Positions 35,643 to 46,415 of a stretch of DNA of 64,000 nucleotides are shown here, piece after piece (the first letter of the stretch is position 1; every line of letters begins with the position of its first letter). The DNA is from Oncomelania hupensis (Eukaryota > Mollusca > Gastropoda > Littorinimorpha > Pomatiopsidae), in contig CM072515.1 in NCBI GenBank assembly GCA_036898135.1, forward strand, positions 23,075,700-23,139,699. Reading direction: 5' to 3'. Under the pieces are notes generated by a model, which ran no database searches, was not told the origin of the DNA, and worked only from the letters and a program-made list of their open reading frames with translations. The translations under genes were made by a program, and so were the position numbers.

Positions 35643-36585
35643 CAGGTGAGAGCTAGTAAGAGCGGCGGGAAGGGAAAAACTCTGAAATTTGTAATGGCAT
35701 CCCAGCCAAACCACCCAGCCACAGCGTTGTTGAGGCTGTCCCGAGTGGGGCGAGTACCTCCCACGACAGTATGGTAAGCCTCGGCTACTCTCAGATACTC
35801 AGTGTGTCATCAAAACCGAAAGTGCATGCTTCCAGCTGACGCCACGGCAACTCGGTCGAGCGTGCGCACTCGGGTCATTTTCGTGAGAACATGGACCAGG
35901 TGACGCATGTTCCCGTTGAAAGGGATCTCCGCCCCTTTCCCGCTATCAAAAATATTATTTATTTTCGTCGTCACTTGCTCTTCTTGTCGTTTGAACGATG
36001 CCATCATCGCCCATGACACGTCATATGTGTTGTTTTGTTCTTGTTATAGAACAGCTCTATGTTAGTACTCTTAAGGCTGTTCTTGATTTCTTAAATAACA
36101 CAAGTGCATTAAAGGGACCCACTTTGACTTCGCCCCCTCAACAGATCCTTTTACCATTCACATTGAGTGTTGGCCCAATGAAAAAAAATAAGCTTACAAC
36201 GAAAAAAAATAAATATTTTGAAAGTATAGTTATGATTTTTTAATGAATACATTCCGTAGTGTCTGTGCCTACTAATAGCAATAGCCAACTTTGTGGAGCT
36301 AAACATAGCAACTACCAAAGCCGGTAAGAGACGGAACCCGTATAAACAATGGCTCGAACGGTTTTTCGCTTTAGGTTAATAAAATGGACCATACCCTACC
36401 CCAGGCACCTAAAACACACTCTTCAACTTCGTCGTTCACTCACAAATAGGATCAAAGGTCAAACGGCTATGAGATTCGATGAACCGTTGTAACATCCTCA
36501 AAGTTTCGGGTATCTTACTTTAGCCGGGCGCCTTTGCGCATGCGCCAGGACAAATCGGGTAGGCTATTTTACGATTTCTTAGGCG
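35643..36585. other. No gene seen
   Basis: Single-copy-looking sequence. The short plus frame at 35998-36243 has no recognised domain. Confidence 0.4.
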
Positions 36586-36652
36586 TCGTAACCATAACCC
36601 TAACCCTAAACCCTAACACTAACCCTAACCTTACCTCTAACCCTAATCCTTA
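36586..36652 (-). repeat. Degenerate telomere-type (CCCTAA)n tract
   Basis: TAACCATAACCCTAACCC is followed by related units, about ten copies of CCCTAA with substitutions. This is the animal telomere motif TTAGGG read on the minus strand. It is short, diverged and flanked by ordinary sequence. Confidence 0.8.
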
Positions 36653-37409
36653 CTAAGACTACGATAGTACTGTGCGCATGCGTCAAATTTTGTAATTCGT
36701 CGACCAATCAGAATGCTGCCCAAATAAGATGCTAGGAACTTTGACGATGTCACACCGTTAATCAAGAGAAATCACTCCATGTTTCCACCGGAATTGAATA
36801 CTCCAACTGTAGCGGTTGTTTTGAGCCACGAAAGCCCGCTTTATCATGGTGTAATGTCAGAACAATGCCAACTTTAGAGTAAAGACGTTTTCGTCAAAAG
36901 TAAACAAAATTGGGGCCTTTTAAAGAACGAGCTTCCCCTTCAATTTACTTTAATGAGCTTAAAAGATTTTTTTTGAAAACAACAAGAGATTCAAGATTCA
37001 AGATATACATATAAAGGAAATTTGGTATGTGATATTACAATTCCGTGTACAAGGACAACAATGAAACATTTATTTTTTTTTAAAACAACAACTATAATCA
37101 CATTAAAAAAAATCCGCATTTATCCCTTTATCATTGAGCAATAAGATAACGGTTTCCTGAACAGTAAAATCACGCAAACATTTACTTCCACAGGCTTACC
37201 ACACGAAACACACTGTATCATTTGCAAGCAAGCTTCCTGGCAAATCAGCAACTATCACACCTGATAGATTACCTACATACTCAAAACCACTCCACAGCTA
37301 CAGTCTGCCACCAAACAGCACACACACTTTCCACAAACTACTCACCTGTTTCCCTTCCCTGCCTCAGCCCATCATTCGCCTGTAAACTTCTTAGCCCATT
37401 GAAGGAGTT
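36653..37409. other. No gene seen
   Basis: AT-rich in the middle. The frame at 37222-37491 crosses into family A and is not a gene. Confidence 0.45.
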
Positions 37410-37423
37410 ACCCCCGTTGGGGT

Positions 37424-37617
37424 TGTTGTTTGTAGATTATAGTCACACGACACTTTCGCATATAGGTGACTACTGGACCGATTTATACTGACACCAGCGG
37501 GCCAGTTGTTGGTAAAGGGGAAAATAATATGATCACACGTTGACCAATCCGGGATTCGAACCAGCGACCTTTCGGTTACTAGCAAGACGCTCTTACCAAC
37601 TGAGCTACCCGGCCCCA
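37424..37617 (-). mobile_element. SINE-B, tRNA-derived, nested in family A
   Basis: The 10-bp duplication CCGTTGGGGT (37414-37423, 37618-37627) flanks it. The minus-strand head GGGGCCGGGTAGCTCAGTTG and B box CTGGTTCGAATCCCGG are the same as in the 28858 copy, and the body differs at very few bases, so both copies are recent. The 3' end is a CAACAA tail. Confidence 0.93.
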
Positions 37618-37895
37618 CCGTTGGGGTGCCGGGGGTCTCAATATAAATAGTATCCCCACTTTCTGGAAATTTAGTGCTTTAAATTCCCACTGTCGCTGTC
37701 TTTCTCATTTGCTCTTTCTCATTCCTGCTCTGTTCTATCAATCTGCTATACTATCTTCTTCTTCGCTGGACCAGTCTCCTACCTTTTTTCTTGAAAACTC
37801 TTCCGGGACAAGACTCCTTATTTGTGTATGAGGTCTGTTGGATCAGCTTGGGAATATTGGACGCTTTCTGCCAGGTGGTTGCTAAGGCTTCCTAT

Positions 37896-38160
37896 CCTAT
37901 CCTATCCTGTCCCGTAACCCGGAGGTCGTAGGGACACCACAGATGATCGTTTAACCAGCATACTCCATCTTTCTCTGTCCTCAGCAGCCCTGATGGCTTC
38001 GCTCAGTGTCAAACCAGTCCATTCTCGAATGTTGTCCTCCCACCTCTTTTTCGGTCTCCCTCTTCTTCTACCTCCTTGCACTGTGCCTTGCAGAATAGTC
38101 TTTGCAAGACCTGATGATCTGGTGACGTGGCCATACCATCGGAGTTTTTATTTCTTCACC
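37896..38160 (-). mobile_element. RTE fragment, 265 bp, in family A copy 6
   Basis: It begins with the family AGGAT-type tail and runs into the C-terminal coding part (WYGHVTR, GRPKKRWED region, minus sense). It is heavily 5'-truncated. Insertion lies between TTCCTAT and ATGATGTTATT of the host. No target duplication longer than a few bases is visible, and TCCTAT microhomology with the RTE tail exists. Confidence 0.88.
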
Positions 38161-38505
38161 ATGATGTTATTATTTAGCAATGTAGGCATTTTATATGTAT
38201 GTGTTTTGTTGATAATTTATAATGATGTTTGTATTCTATTTTGTTTTTGTAAACGGGAGTTCGATAAATTAGAGTACAGCCTCAGCGTCCCCTGCGTGGG
38301 ATGTCTTTATTGTAAAGTGACTGGCTGGTGGAGAGCTTTCAGTTTTACCACTGGGGTTGTTTCAGCCGATCTTTTATGCGGATCAGGGGTTGTCCGGTCC
38401 TGATTTGGCTCAGAAGAGTCCGCTGGACCTAAAGCAATAATCATGTAATGTAATGTAATGTAATGTAATGTAATGTACTGAAGGAGTTTTCTCTGAAGGC
38501 CAGGT

Positions 38506-38585
38506 TTAATTGAGCGTGTATGTTGGTATAGATCGCCGCGCTTTGAGCCTGATTGATTTGGGGAAAGGCCCGTATATAGCATCCT
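38506..38585 (+). mobile_element. SINE-C 3' end
   Basis: GTGTATGTTGGTATAGATCG, GCGCTTTGAGCCTGATTGA and GTATATAGCATCCTG form the SINE-C 3' end. It follows immediately after family A copy 6. Confidence 0.8.
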
Positions 38586-38619
38586 GTATTATTATTATTA
38601 ATATTATTATTATTATTAA

Positions 38620-38692
<73 letters not shown>
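38586..38692 (+). repeat. (ATT)n microsatellite at SINE tail
   Basis: About 35 ATT units with two AATATT interruptions, starting at the SINE-C 3' end. Confidence 0.96.
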
Positions 38693-39228
38693 CTACTTTC
38701 ACCAAGCCCTTTTACCAACTCACAGGCTTTTCAAGGTATTATTGGTTTGCTTGCTCAACAAATTAAGTCTGCTCAATGGCAATAAACAGATACGTGCAAT
38801 ACAAGCGGCGAATGCAACCATATTAAATCCAAAAATTAAGTGGGCTAGGATTAGTACTAAAATGTAGCCAATTCAAAGTTACAAACACGCCAAATACTAT
38901 TCTAATGCTATTTTCAAAGATACAACATTACTTAATGAAGGACAGAATAGTTTATCATAGCGTGCGAAATGCCTTATCAAAGATTTTTTGTGAGAACACT
39001 ACTTTGTCTTCCAAAGAACTGATAACACAGCGGCACCGTGACATTTCCAATAAACAAGTGCCTCTACTGCTTTGAAAAAAAAAAGCTTCAACGAGTCATC
39101 AGCTGGGATGATTACAACAAGCCTCTTTATTCTTAATAACTTTTAGGTTAGCAGATATAGTGTGCGATCTCGATTACAACACTTACTACTGTTTTGTTTT
39201 CCTTCTTCTCTGTCGCCTAAGCTCCTAG
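38693..39228. other. No gene seen
   Basis: AT-rich sequence with no clear features. Confidence 0.4.
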
Positions 39229-39836
39229 ATGTTATCTTCTCTTTCGTCCTCCTACACACCTGCGATGAACATTCCTCTACAAGGTAGTTTGAGGGGGCAG
39301 GTGCCGGATTTACCCACGGAGAACTTCCTAACTCCTCAACAACAAACCCAGGCCGACAAATCCGCTCAGCTAGAAAAACAGATTGGGTTTCTTCTAATGC
39401 TTCTTATTGACTCTTACATTAGGTACAACGACAGGTTCTTCCCCAGTAAACCCTGATCAAACATTGATCAGTTAAAAAAAAAACTTTTTTTTTCTTTCTA
39501 TAGAGCAGAGGCGGACTTGAACCATCCCCGGACAATAGCACTGCTAGAGCTGATTCTATCACCAGCTTCAAGACTGCACTTACGCGCTCATCCGTCCAAC
39601 GCCATACAACTGCTCTCTTCGACGAACTAGTAAGATTCAGCATTCAGATCCATGTCAACACCACCGAACCATCCCAGTACACCTTCCACCCCACCCTTCC
39701 TGTTCTCCCCACCACCACCACCACCCCTCATCTTCTCCCTGCTTGCCAGATTGTACCACCTCCTACGAAAACACTGCTAAGTGTACTCTTCCCAACCGTC
39801 TTCGACGAACACAAGACCATTGCACTCTTCCATTAG
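39229..39836 (+). CDS. Candidate two-exon gene, unrecognised
   Basis: Exon 1 would start at ATG 39229 (just after a CTCCTAG) and encode a 76-codon frame with a Q-rich stretch (TPQQQTQADK) and an amphipathic segment (QLEKQIGFLLMLLIDSYI). A possible donor is TAG/GTACAA at about 39421. A strong pyrimidine tract ending TCTTTCTATAG at about 39505 precedes a second open stretch of about 110 codons to the stop at about 39836, with ITSFKTALTRSS and LFDELVRFSIQIHV in it. Joining in phase 2 keeps the frame if the acceptor is the AG two bases further on. I do not recognise the protein. It could be a mobile-element remnant. Confidence 0.25.
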
Positions 39837-39976
39837 TTCGCCATTGCATTCATTTTCAATTCTCGCGTCAACTCCTTCCTTCCTGTAGCAGTCCCAGTCT
39901 GTTGACGTGCGTATTACTCTAGTCCCTTCTCATGCTGGCTTTCCATACCTCGTCTTCCGGTGCCCCGGAACGTTTA

Positions 39977-40134
39977 ATTGCTTGTACAGAGGTTAAGTAT
40001 AGGCCCACGCCGTTCCTTCCAATCCCGATCTGATTTATAAATAATGCATGCTCCACTCTGGCGTCCTTCCGCCCTCTATCAAAGTTGCTTCCCTTGCTGC
40101 CCTTTTTGTTTCAGTCGTTTGCTTTATTCTTCAA
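39977..40134 (+). repeat. 158-bp duplicated segment, copy 1
   Basis: Almost identical to 42308-42465 (two differences seen). In this copy it continues to about 40230 with a diverged tandem repeat of its last 60 bases (TTTCAGTCGTYTGCTTTATT motif). Confidence 0.9.
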
Positions 40135-40881
40135 CTTGCTCCCCCTGCCTTTTCTGTTCCTTTCGGTTTCAGTCGTCTGCTTTATTCTTCAAGTTGCTTC
40201 CCCTGCCCATTCTGTTTCAGTCGTCTACCGTACTATTTTTCGCATTACTCTTCCCGAACTCAATCAGCGTTTGTCTTGAGAACAGCCATCTGCAGTGCTC
40301 TTTGGTAGTCTCACCGGAGCAATTTCCTTCACTCTCTCACTTTTGTCACTCACCCCCACCCCACCGTAACGTCGCTTCTTTCCTGTCATCATACATGACG
40401 CAACTTTAGTTGGAGTGTCTTGTTTTGTAGCTGCCTGAAGTCTTTAGTCCCAAACCTAATTATCTTCTTGCATTTCCCACTTGGACAGTTGTCCTACCAA
40501 CCCCACTGATTACCATTCTTTGTTTTCATTTCTGTTGGCCCCTTTTTGTCTCTGTTTCTATTGCTCTGAAGCAGTTTCTCTCTACACGTAACCGAGTGAC
40601 TGTGACTGTTTTACAACCTGGTCATCATTTCTTCTTTTTTTTTTTTTTTTTTTTTTTGCAGTCTCATTCGTTACCATCAATTTCATTTTTCAATGTAGCT
40701 AACATAATTTGACCCATAATCCATTTGCTTATTTGTCTTGCTCCATCGTATGTTAGCGCGTTTGTCTTGCTCCGCTGTCTGTTTGCTTCATTGTCTGCTC
40801 GTCTGTTTGTACTTCAATACCCCGTGTAAACAGTTCGCTGGTTTAATGTGCCATTTAAAATGAGTCTGTCTATATTAATAT

Positions 40882-40884
<3 letters not shown>
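40135..40884. other. No gene seen; T-rich and CT-rich
   Basis: Pyrimidine-rich sequence with a T run at 40630-40658. Overlapping C/F/S-rich frames come from composition. Confidence 0.45.

Positions 40885-40927
<43 letters not shown>
40885..40927 (+). repeat. (GA)n microsatellite
   Basis: About 21 pure GA units. Confidence 0.96.
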
Positions 40928-40929
<2 letters not shown>

Positions 40930-40954
40930 TTCATTTATATTAAGAGATGACTAT

Positions 40955-41168
40955 TTATTTGATGTTTGTATTTTATTTTGTTTTTGTAAACGGGATTTCG
41001 ATAAATTATAGTCAAGCCTTAGCGTCCCCTTCGTGAAATGCCTTTATTGTAAAGTGATCTGACTTCAGTGTTACCACTAGGGTTGTTTCGGCAGATCTTT
41101 TATACGGATCAGGGGTGAGTTCTCTTTCAGCCAAGTTGTGGTCTTGGCAATGAATAACTAACTAAATA
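40955..41168 (+). mobile_element. Family A copy 7, 5'-truncated
   Basis: Starts in the TTTGTATTTTATTTTGTTTT region and ends with the variant-subfamily 3' part (CAGCCAAGTTGTGGTCTTG) and an AACTA-type tail. The GGTCC hairpin of the other copies is mostly deleted. Confidence 0.85.
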
Positions 41169-41483
41169 TAGCCTACATACAATTTATTGTGTGTGTTTGT
41201 ATGTAGTCTAGTAAGTTGGCAAATACCAGACACTCAAACGTGTACGAATGTACAAGTTAATCTTTCAGCCTGAATTACACATTGTTTTAGTGGTTATTTG
41301 TATTGTCGCACTCTGATTGTGACCTCAGACACACTTTAAGAGGTGTGTTTTTCTTTTCAATAATTCAATTCAATAATTTTATTTAACGTCTATCCACAGT
41401 TTGTGATATTAGACCATACACGCAAGCATACACACAATCACACGCAAAATGCAAAAAGCACATCCAAGGATCAGACAAAATAA

Positions 41484-42290
41484 TCACAAAAATTTGCTCA
41501 CTGGAGACTGGCTAATAATTTGTGCTATGGTAATAATTGTTGGATACTGCAGCAGTTCAACAGTGGAATGTTCACTTGTTTTAATATTTTTGTTTAAATA
41601 TTGTGAAGTTAATATGGGGCAAGTTTTTAACAGATGTTCAACGGAAATTGGTTGAGAACATGGACACATAGCATTAGCTAAAAATTTAGTATTCCATGAG
41701 TTGACTCTTAGCTTATTGATTATTCTACACAAGTTTCTAGAACATGAGTAATGATCTATTCCAATACTTTGTGATAAGGTGGAGTACATTGATCTTTCTA
41801 CCAACGAAATGAGTTCTGATGCAGATGGTCTAACAATGTTGTTGTCACTTACAGAGAATGACCCTTCCTTTGCTAAAGTATCCACAACTTCATTAAAATA
41901 AATGCCACAATGTGAAGGAACCCAACAAAAAGAAATTCCTACACCATTTGACATAATAGCATGAATTAATAATCTAATATCGAAAATAATGTCTGATCTA
42001 GTTTTACAATACCAATTTTGAAGGGCTTTGAGAACAGCTTTAGAATCAACACATAAAACTACGTTATAAAGGTGTTGCTAATAGTGTCCAAAGCCATTAA
42101 CATGGCACACAATTCTGCTGTGAAAATTTATACATTCTTACCAACATAATACGATTTTTTTATTTTTAGATCAGGAATGGTAAAACCGGCACCAGCAAGT
42201 AAATTTTCAGACACAGATCCGTCTGTATAAATTTTTAAATGATTACCATACGTTCTTTCCAAATGTTCTCGAACCTCAGTTGTTGGTTTT
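41484..42290 (-). pseudogene. RNase-H LINE, C-terminal part
   Basis: On the minus strand: IYTDGSVSENLLAGAGF (first catalytic D, about 42220), FTAELCAMLMALDT (E), CWVPSHCGIYFNEVVDTLAK (late H and D), then a C-x-C-x8-H-x4-C segment (CPCSQPISVEHLLKTC) and a stop at 41484. An in-frame TAA lies before FTAEL and there is a further break near 42060, so it is dead. It is the same family as 9854-10679, with the RNase H start retained. Confidence 0.82.
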
Positions 42291-42307
42291 TTTTTAATGT
42301 TTTTTTT

Positions 42308-42465
42308 ATTGCTTGTACAGAGGTTAAGTATAGGCCCACGCCGTTCCTTCCAATCCCGATCTGATTTATAAATAATGCATGCTCCACTCTGGCGTCCTTC
42401 CGCCCACTATCAAAGTTGCTTCCCTTACTGCCCTTTTTGTTTCAGTCGTTTGCTTTATTCTTCAA
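42308..42465 (+). repeat. 158-bp duplicated segment, copy 2
   Basis: The second copy of 39977-40134. It lies immediately upstream (in minus sense) of the RNase-H LINE remnant and is followed by AT-rich AATAAAA repeats. Confidence 0.9.
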
Positions 42466-43454
42466 GTTTAAGTTTATAAGAATAAAAATAATAATAATAA
42501 AAATAAATAAATAAAAGAAACATTAAAAAACAGCTGTGGTTTTCTTCTTTTAGTACAAGTTCTTTATTCAGTTCTCTTTTCTATCTTCAATATTCTCTCT
42601 AGAGCATGTACTTAAAAAGCGACACCACATAAGAATCTTCGCCTTTTAATTTCTGATGCATTGCAGCAAAGCTATCGGATGAGTAAGACGAGGCAGAACA
42701 GGTATAAAAAGTGGCGAATCGGCAGTAAAATAAAAACAAACAAACCAGTCTCTCTTATGCATACAGTTTGTTGTATAATTTACATTACGGCACATCTCAT
42801 TCAGGCATACAAGTAAAGTGCTCAGTTTTGAACGGCTATGTCGACGGATAGGGTAAGAAATCGCGACTCGGCCGTTAAAAAACAACAATAGCAACAGCAA
42901 CAACAACAACAACAATAACAACAACAATAGCAAACAGTCTGTATACAGTTTGTTATATAATTTACATTCAGGCCTGCAAGTACAGTGAAGTGCTCGGTCT
43001 TGGACGGCTTTGTAGGGCTCACTCAGTCAGTCCTCGGGGTCGGCCAGCGCCTTCAGTACCTTCATCAAACTGGTAAAGTGCGCGATAGAAGAACGCGTAG
43101 GTCTACTGAAGACTGTACTATAGGTATGGGTCTGGTCGTTTAGCAAATATTAAAAGAAAGCGATGGGGAATGGCTTGAAGTTACGATCCTATTAATATAA
43201 CACACTCTCTTTCATCTCTGATTACACAGAGACGCGGAGTAAATGGTTATCAAGAGGGAGACTTAGTCTTTCAGTGTCCTGTACAGCTGTTGGCATTGTC
43301 CAATGACTGACTATAGGGGCGTTTTCGGGTCGTATTAGAACTGTTGCCTGAACGAATTCATAGCCTTGTAAGTACTCAGCTCTTTAATTAAACACAAAGC
43401 GACCATGTGCTGACGCACACGTACAAGTTAAGCACAATGCATTCACGACACATA
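42466..43454. other. No gene seen; weak SINE-E trace
   Basis: CAA-rich at 42888-42930. A duplicated segment with a TTTGTTRTATAATTTACATT motif occurs near 42767 and 42949. A weak SINE-E 3' end (CGGCCAGCGCCTTCAGTACC) lies at about 43041-43090. Confidence 0.45.
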
Positions 43455-43458
43455 TTCT

Positions 43459-43522
<64 letters not shown>
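43455..43522 (+). repeat. (CT)n(CA)n compound microsatellite
   Basis: About 17 CT units pass directly into about 15 CA units. Confidence 0.95.
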
Positions 43523-43523
<1 letters not shown>

Positions 43524-43561
43524 TACATACACAAAGTGGAAAATGTGCCTTTGTATTGACA

Positions 43562-44267
43562 GGGCTCGAAATTAGCGGGGGCCCGGGGCCAAAAACCCGC
43601 AAAGTTGATTTCGGGCTCGGAATGTTGAAAAACGAAGGGCCCGTTTGGCCCGCAAAATAATTCGTCTGCTACAGCTAGCTCTACTCGGCAGTTTCGTATT
43701 TGGGCCAAGGGAAGCAACCCACACCGGTGCCCTAAATTTGGACAGAAAAAAAAACACAGAAAAGAAGCGAAAACCCTTAATTTTGCACTCAAAAGTTTAA
43801 TATACACTTCAATATCTTTTTAATATAATAAACAAAAGGCTATGGCACAACATAAGCGCAAAATGTCCATCTTTGCAAGTACGAAAGTATGGCTACATAT
43901 CGTCGCCATACAGTTGCTAAAACGATCGGCGATGGCGTCCAATTTTCAGGCTCAATAGTCACTGGAATATGTTTGTCACTGAATGTGTGTGTGTGTGTTT
44001 TTTCCCTTTTTTTTTTGGTAATGTTTGAAAGTGAAAGAAAAGGCAAATAAAAATGACATCACTCAGCAAAATTGGAAATTTATTCAATTGTTTTTATTTT
44101 AGATTATCAGACAAATTGTACTTTCTACTTATTATATTGTCAATAATTCTTTTGTTTTTTGTTTGCATTATTTTTCAAGTTGGGCCCCGAAAGTTGCTTG
44201 TGGGCCCTCAAATTTTTCAATCAAGGGGCCCGGTGGCCCACAAAGAAAAAAGTTAATTTCTAGCCCT
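43562..44267. mobile_element. hAT-type non-autonomous element with TIRs
   Basis: The left end GGGCTCGAAATTAGCGGGGG mirrors the right end, which ends AAGTTAATTTCTAGCCCT. Sub-terminal GGGCCCG and TGGCCC motifs are also mirrored. The repeats TATTGACA (43554-43561) and GATTGACA (44268-44275) fit an 8-bp hAT target duplication with one mismatch. The interior is AT-rich with no transposase. Confidence 0.75.
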
Positions 44268-44275
44268 GATTGACA

Positions 44276-45020
44276 TGGGCACAAAGCTTGACATAACATT
44301 GATACATGAACAATAAATAAAACATTTTTATGCATAAGATATGCATACAGATTTAGCTGAGAGTATTCTCTCCCTCCCTCTCTTTTTTTCTCCTCCCCTC
44401 TCTTTGTCATCATTGTGAAATAATCTTTAGAGCTGGAGGAAGGAAAGATGAGTGGGGGGAGATGGGAGGAGAGAAAAGACAGAATGGCAGATGATCGCCC
44501 AGTGAACCAAACATCAAATACGAGGAAGATTTAACAAGGCATAGGTGCGTGGGTGGGTGAAACAGAGAGGGTGGGGGAGGGGGAGGAGGGATAACGTTAT
44601 CATTCTCAGTAATTAGAAAATAGCCAGATTCTAACAGATTTGCTTACTTCGTAAATTTATCGCAAATAACACTTCTCTTTTTTTTTTTCTTTTTTTTTTC
44701 TTTTTTTTTTAATGTTTTTTGTTAAGTTGGAACTTTTTACCACTCCCAACGTGATGAGTGCGCAACCCAGTTTTTGTGTTGGCAAATCGCCTCAGTGTTG
44801 TATTCTTAAATCCCATTTTTGTGTTTGGTTCACTGGCTTAAGGACTCCATTCTTCTTCGCCCTTAATTTCTTGATAGCATTTCATCATCGTCATCATTAC
44901 TAGCTTTGGCTGCATTTGTTCTTCATAATATTTAGTATGATATTTCTTTAAATTTATTACATTGGAGAGAAAGAAAACATGGTCAATGCACGTGTACGGC
45001 ACTGTCTCTTTTAATGCGAG
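44276..45020. other. No gene seen
   Basis: Purine-rich at 44440-44600 and T-rich at 44680-44712. No credible exon. Confidence 0.45.
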
Positions 45021-45021
45021 C

Positions 45022-45330
45022 GTTGTGGCCAAATGGTCTCAGGCGGGACTAACTTGCCTTGTCCACAGGCCAGAAACAAATGGCGCCTGACATGTATGGG
45101 ATCGATACAGCATCAGGGCGTTATGGATCTCCAAATATTATTTACTTTCGACTCGGGCAACATCTCGGGGATTTTCTCCGGGTACTCCGGTTTGCTCCAC
45201 CAGCAAAATTTCAAAAAAACACAACTAATATTAGGTAGGTTGGGTTTGGGCGCGCCACAGGCTGTGACTACGCCTTCCCCAAGGGAGGCAACCCAGAATT
45301 TCCCAATAAAAAGGGACAATAAAGCGTTAC
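45022..45330 (+). mobile_element. SINE-G, Leu/Ser-tRNA-like head
   Basis: GTTGTGGCCAAATGGTCTCA then GGCGGGAC resembles the A-box region of a class II (Leu/Ser) tRNA; the B box is decayed. The core GATTTTCTCCGGGTACTCC is the same as the SINE-C core. The 3' part contains CCAAGGGAGGCAACCCAG and an AATAAAAAGG tail. Confidence 0.6.
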
Positions 45331-45594
45331 CAATTTAAAAAAATTCCCTTGGCTGTTAAAAAAAATCGGCTTATATAGACAGACCTTTGCGATATTGTAT
45401 TGATGTAATTGTATATGATAAGGAATGTCAATAAATAACCAGCTTCTGTTGATGATTAAGGTGAAGGTGTGTATGGATGCACCGTGTGTTTGGAGCATGC
45501 CGGAAGGGAGAGAGAGGAATCAAGGAATTAACATTGAAGTTATCACGTCTACGCCAAGCATGGGCGATGTGACAGACGGGGATTACCATCCCAC

Positions 45595-45720
45595 GGAACA
45601 AGGGGTAGTAGGGACCTAGACTAACACTGAACCACCAGAGCTGCTAACATGGGCAGTGACAATGGCCACTGTTATTTTTTTTTACCACCACGGGACTGGA
45701 ACGTATGCGGGTCATTAAAA
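45595..45720 (-). mobile_element. SINE-D fragment
   Basis: Minus-strand GTGTTAGTCTAGGTCCCTAC and a decayed TGACCCGCATACG/GGT region match the SINE-D body and head. The A box is not seen. Confidence 0.55.
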
Positions 45721-46415
45721 TCCCGGCGTACTAGCAAAACTGCAGTAATCAAAAAATGTACCCGAACGAGTTATAACCTAATAATCAACCGTTGCTGATG
45801 TGTTTTTTTAAAGCTACTACCCGGTAACGCCATGCAGCGAGTATTCAGTCATTCGGGCATATTGACCATTGCTAGTATTACAAATTTAGTCTTATGGTGC
45901 ACGTATCCAGCATAGCCACTAACATACATCCGTCGTTAAGGTAATTCTCGTTGGCAATGTTAGTACCATCAAACAACGTACAGCTACGCATCGCATTAAC
46001 CTTCTTTGGTACTATTCTGGTTGTGGTTGATTAATTGTCAGACGGACGAACCCTTCCAGATTACAGTGGGTGTCCCCGTCAAGAATGTCTACTGTCCCCC
46101 CCCCCCCCCCTATCTCTCCTCCTCCTCCTACTCCACTTCATCTTTGTAGGTTTCGGATATTATTGCGTTAATTATATAGGGAATGAAAAAGAAAAGCCCA
46201 CTTACACACAGCACAACAAATACTAAAATATTAAAATAATACACAATAAAGTTTCATTAATAAAAAATAACTGTTAAACCGGCTGCATACAGTCACGCAG
46301 AAATGATGAGTATACCAAACAACCCGATTCAATAAACAAACAAACAAACAAACACACACACACGTCCATGACATTAGTTAACACGCAACTTCTTAACCGC
46401 ACCACGAAAACATAC
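45721..46415. other. No gene seen; 3' side of prohormone exon
   Basis: A C12-13 run at about 46096-46108 and AT-rich sequence. No AATAAA on the minus strand close to the 46416 stop and no recognised downstream exon of the prohormone-like gene. Confidence 0.45.

Larger units (their letters stand above)
37410..38478 (+). mobile_element. Family A copy 6, carrying two insertions
   Basis: The 10-bp duplication TGAAGGAGTT (37400-37409, 38479-38488) flanks it. The 5' CCCCCGTTGGGG is split by SINE-B (37424-37617), and the middle is split by an RTE fragment (37896-38160). The 3' end has the GGTCC/GGACC hairpin and six ATGTA units. Removing both inserts restores the family consensus order. Confidence 0.92.

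Noticed and set aside
36586..36652. True telomere end
   Set aside because: Short, diverged and flanked by ordinary sequence on both sides.
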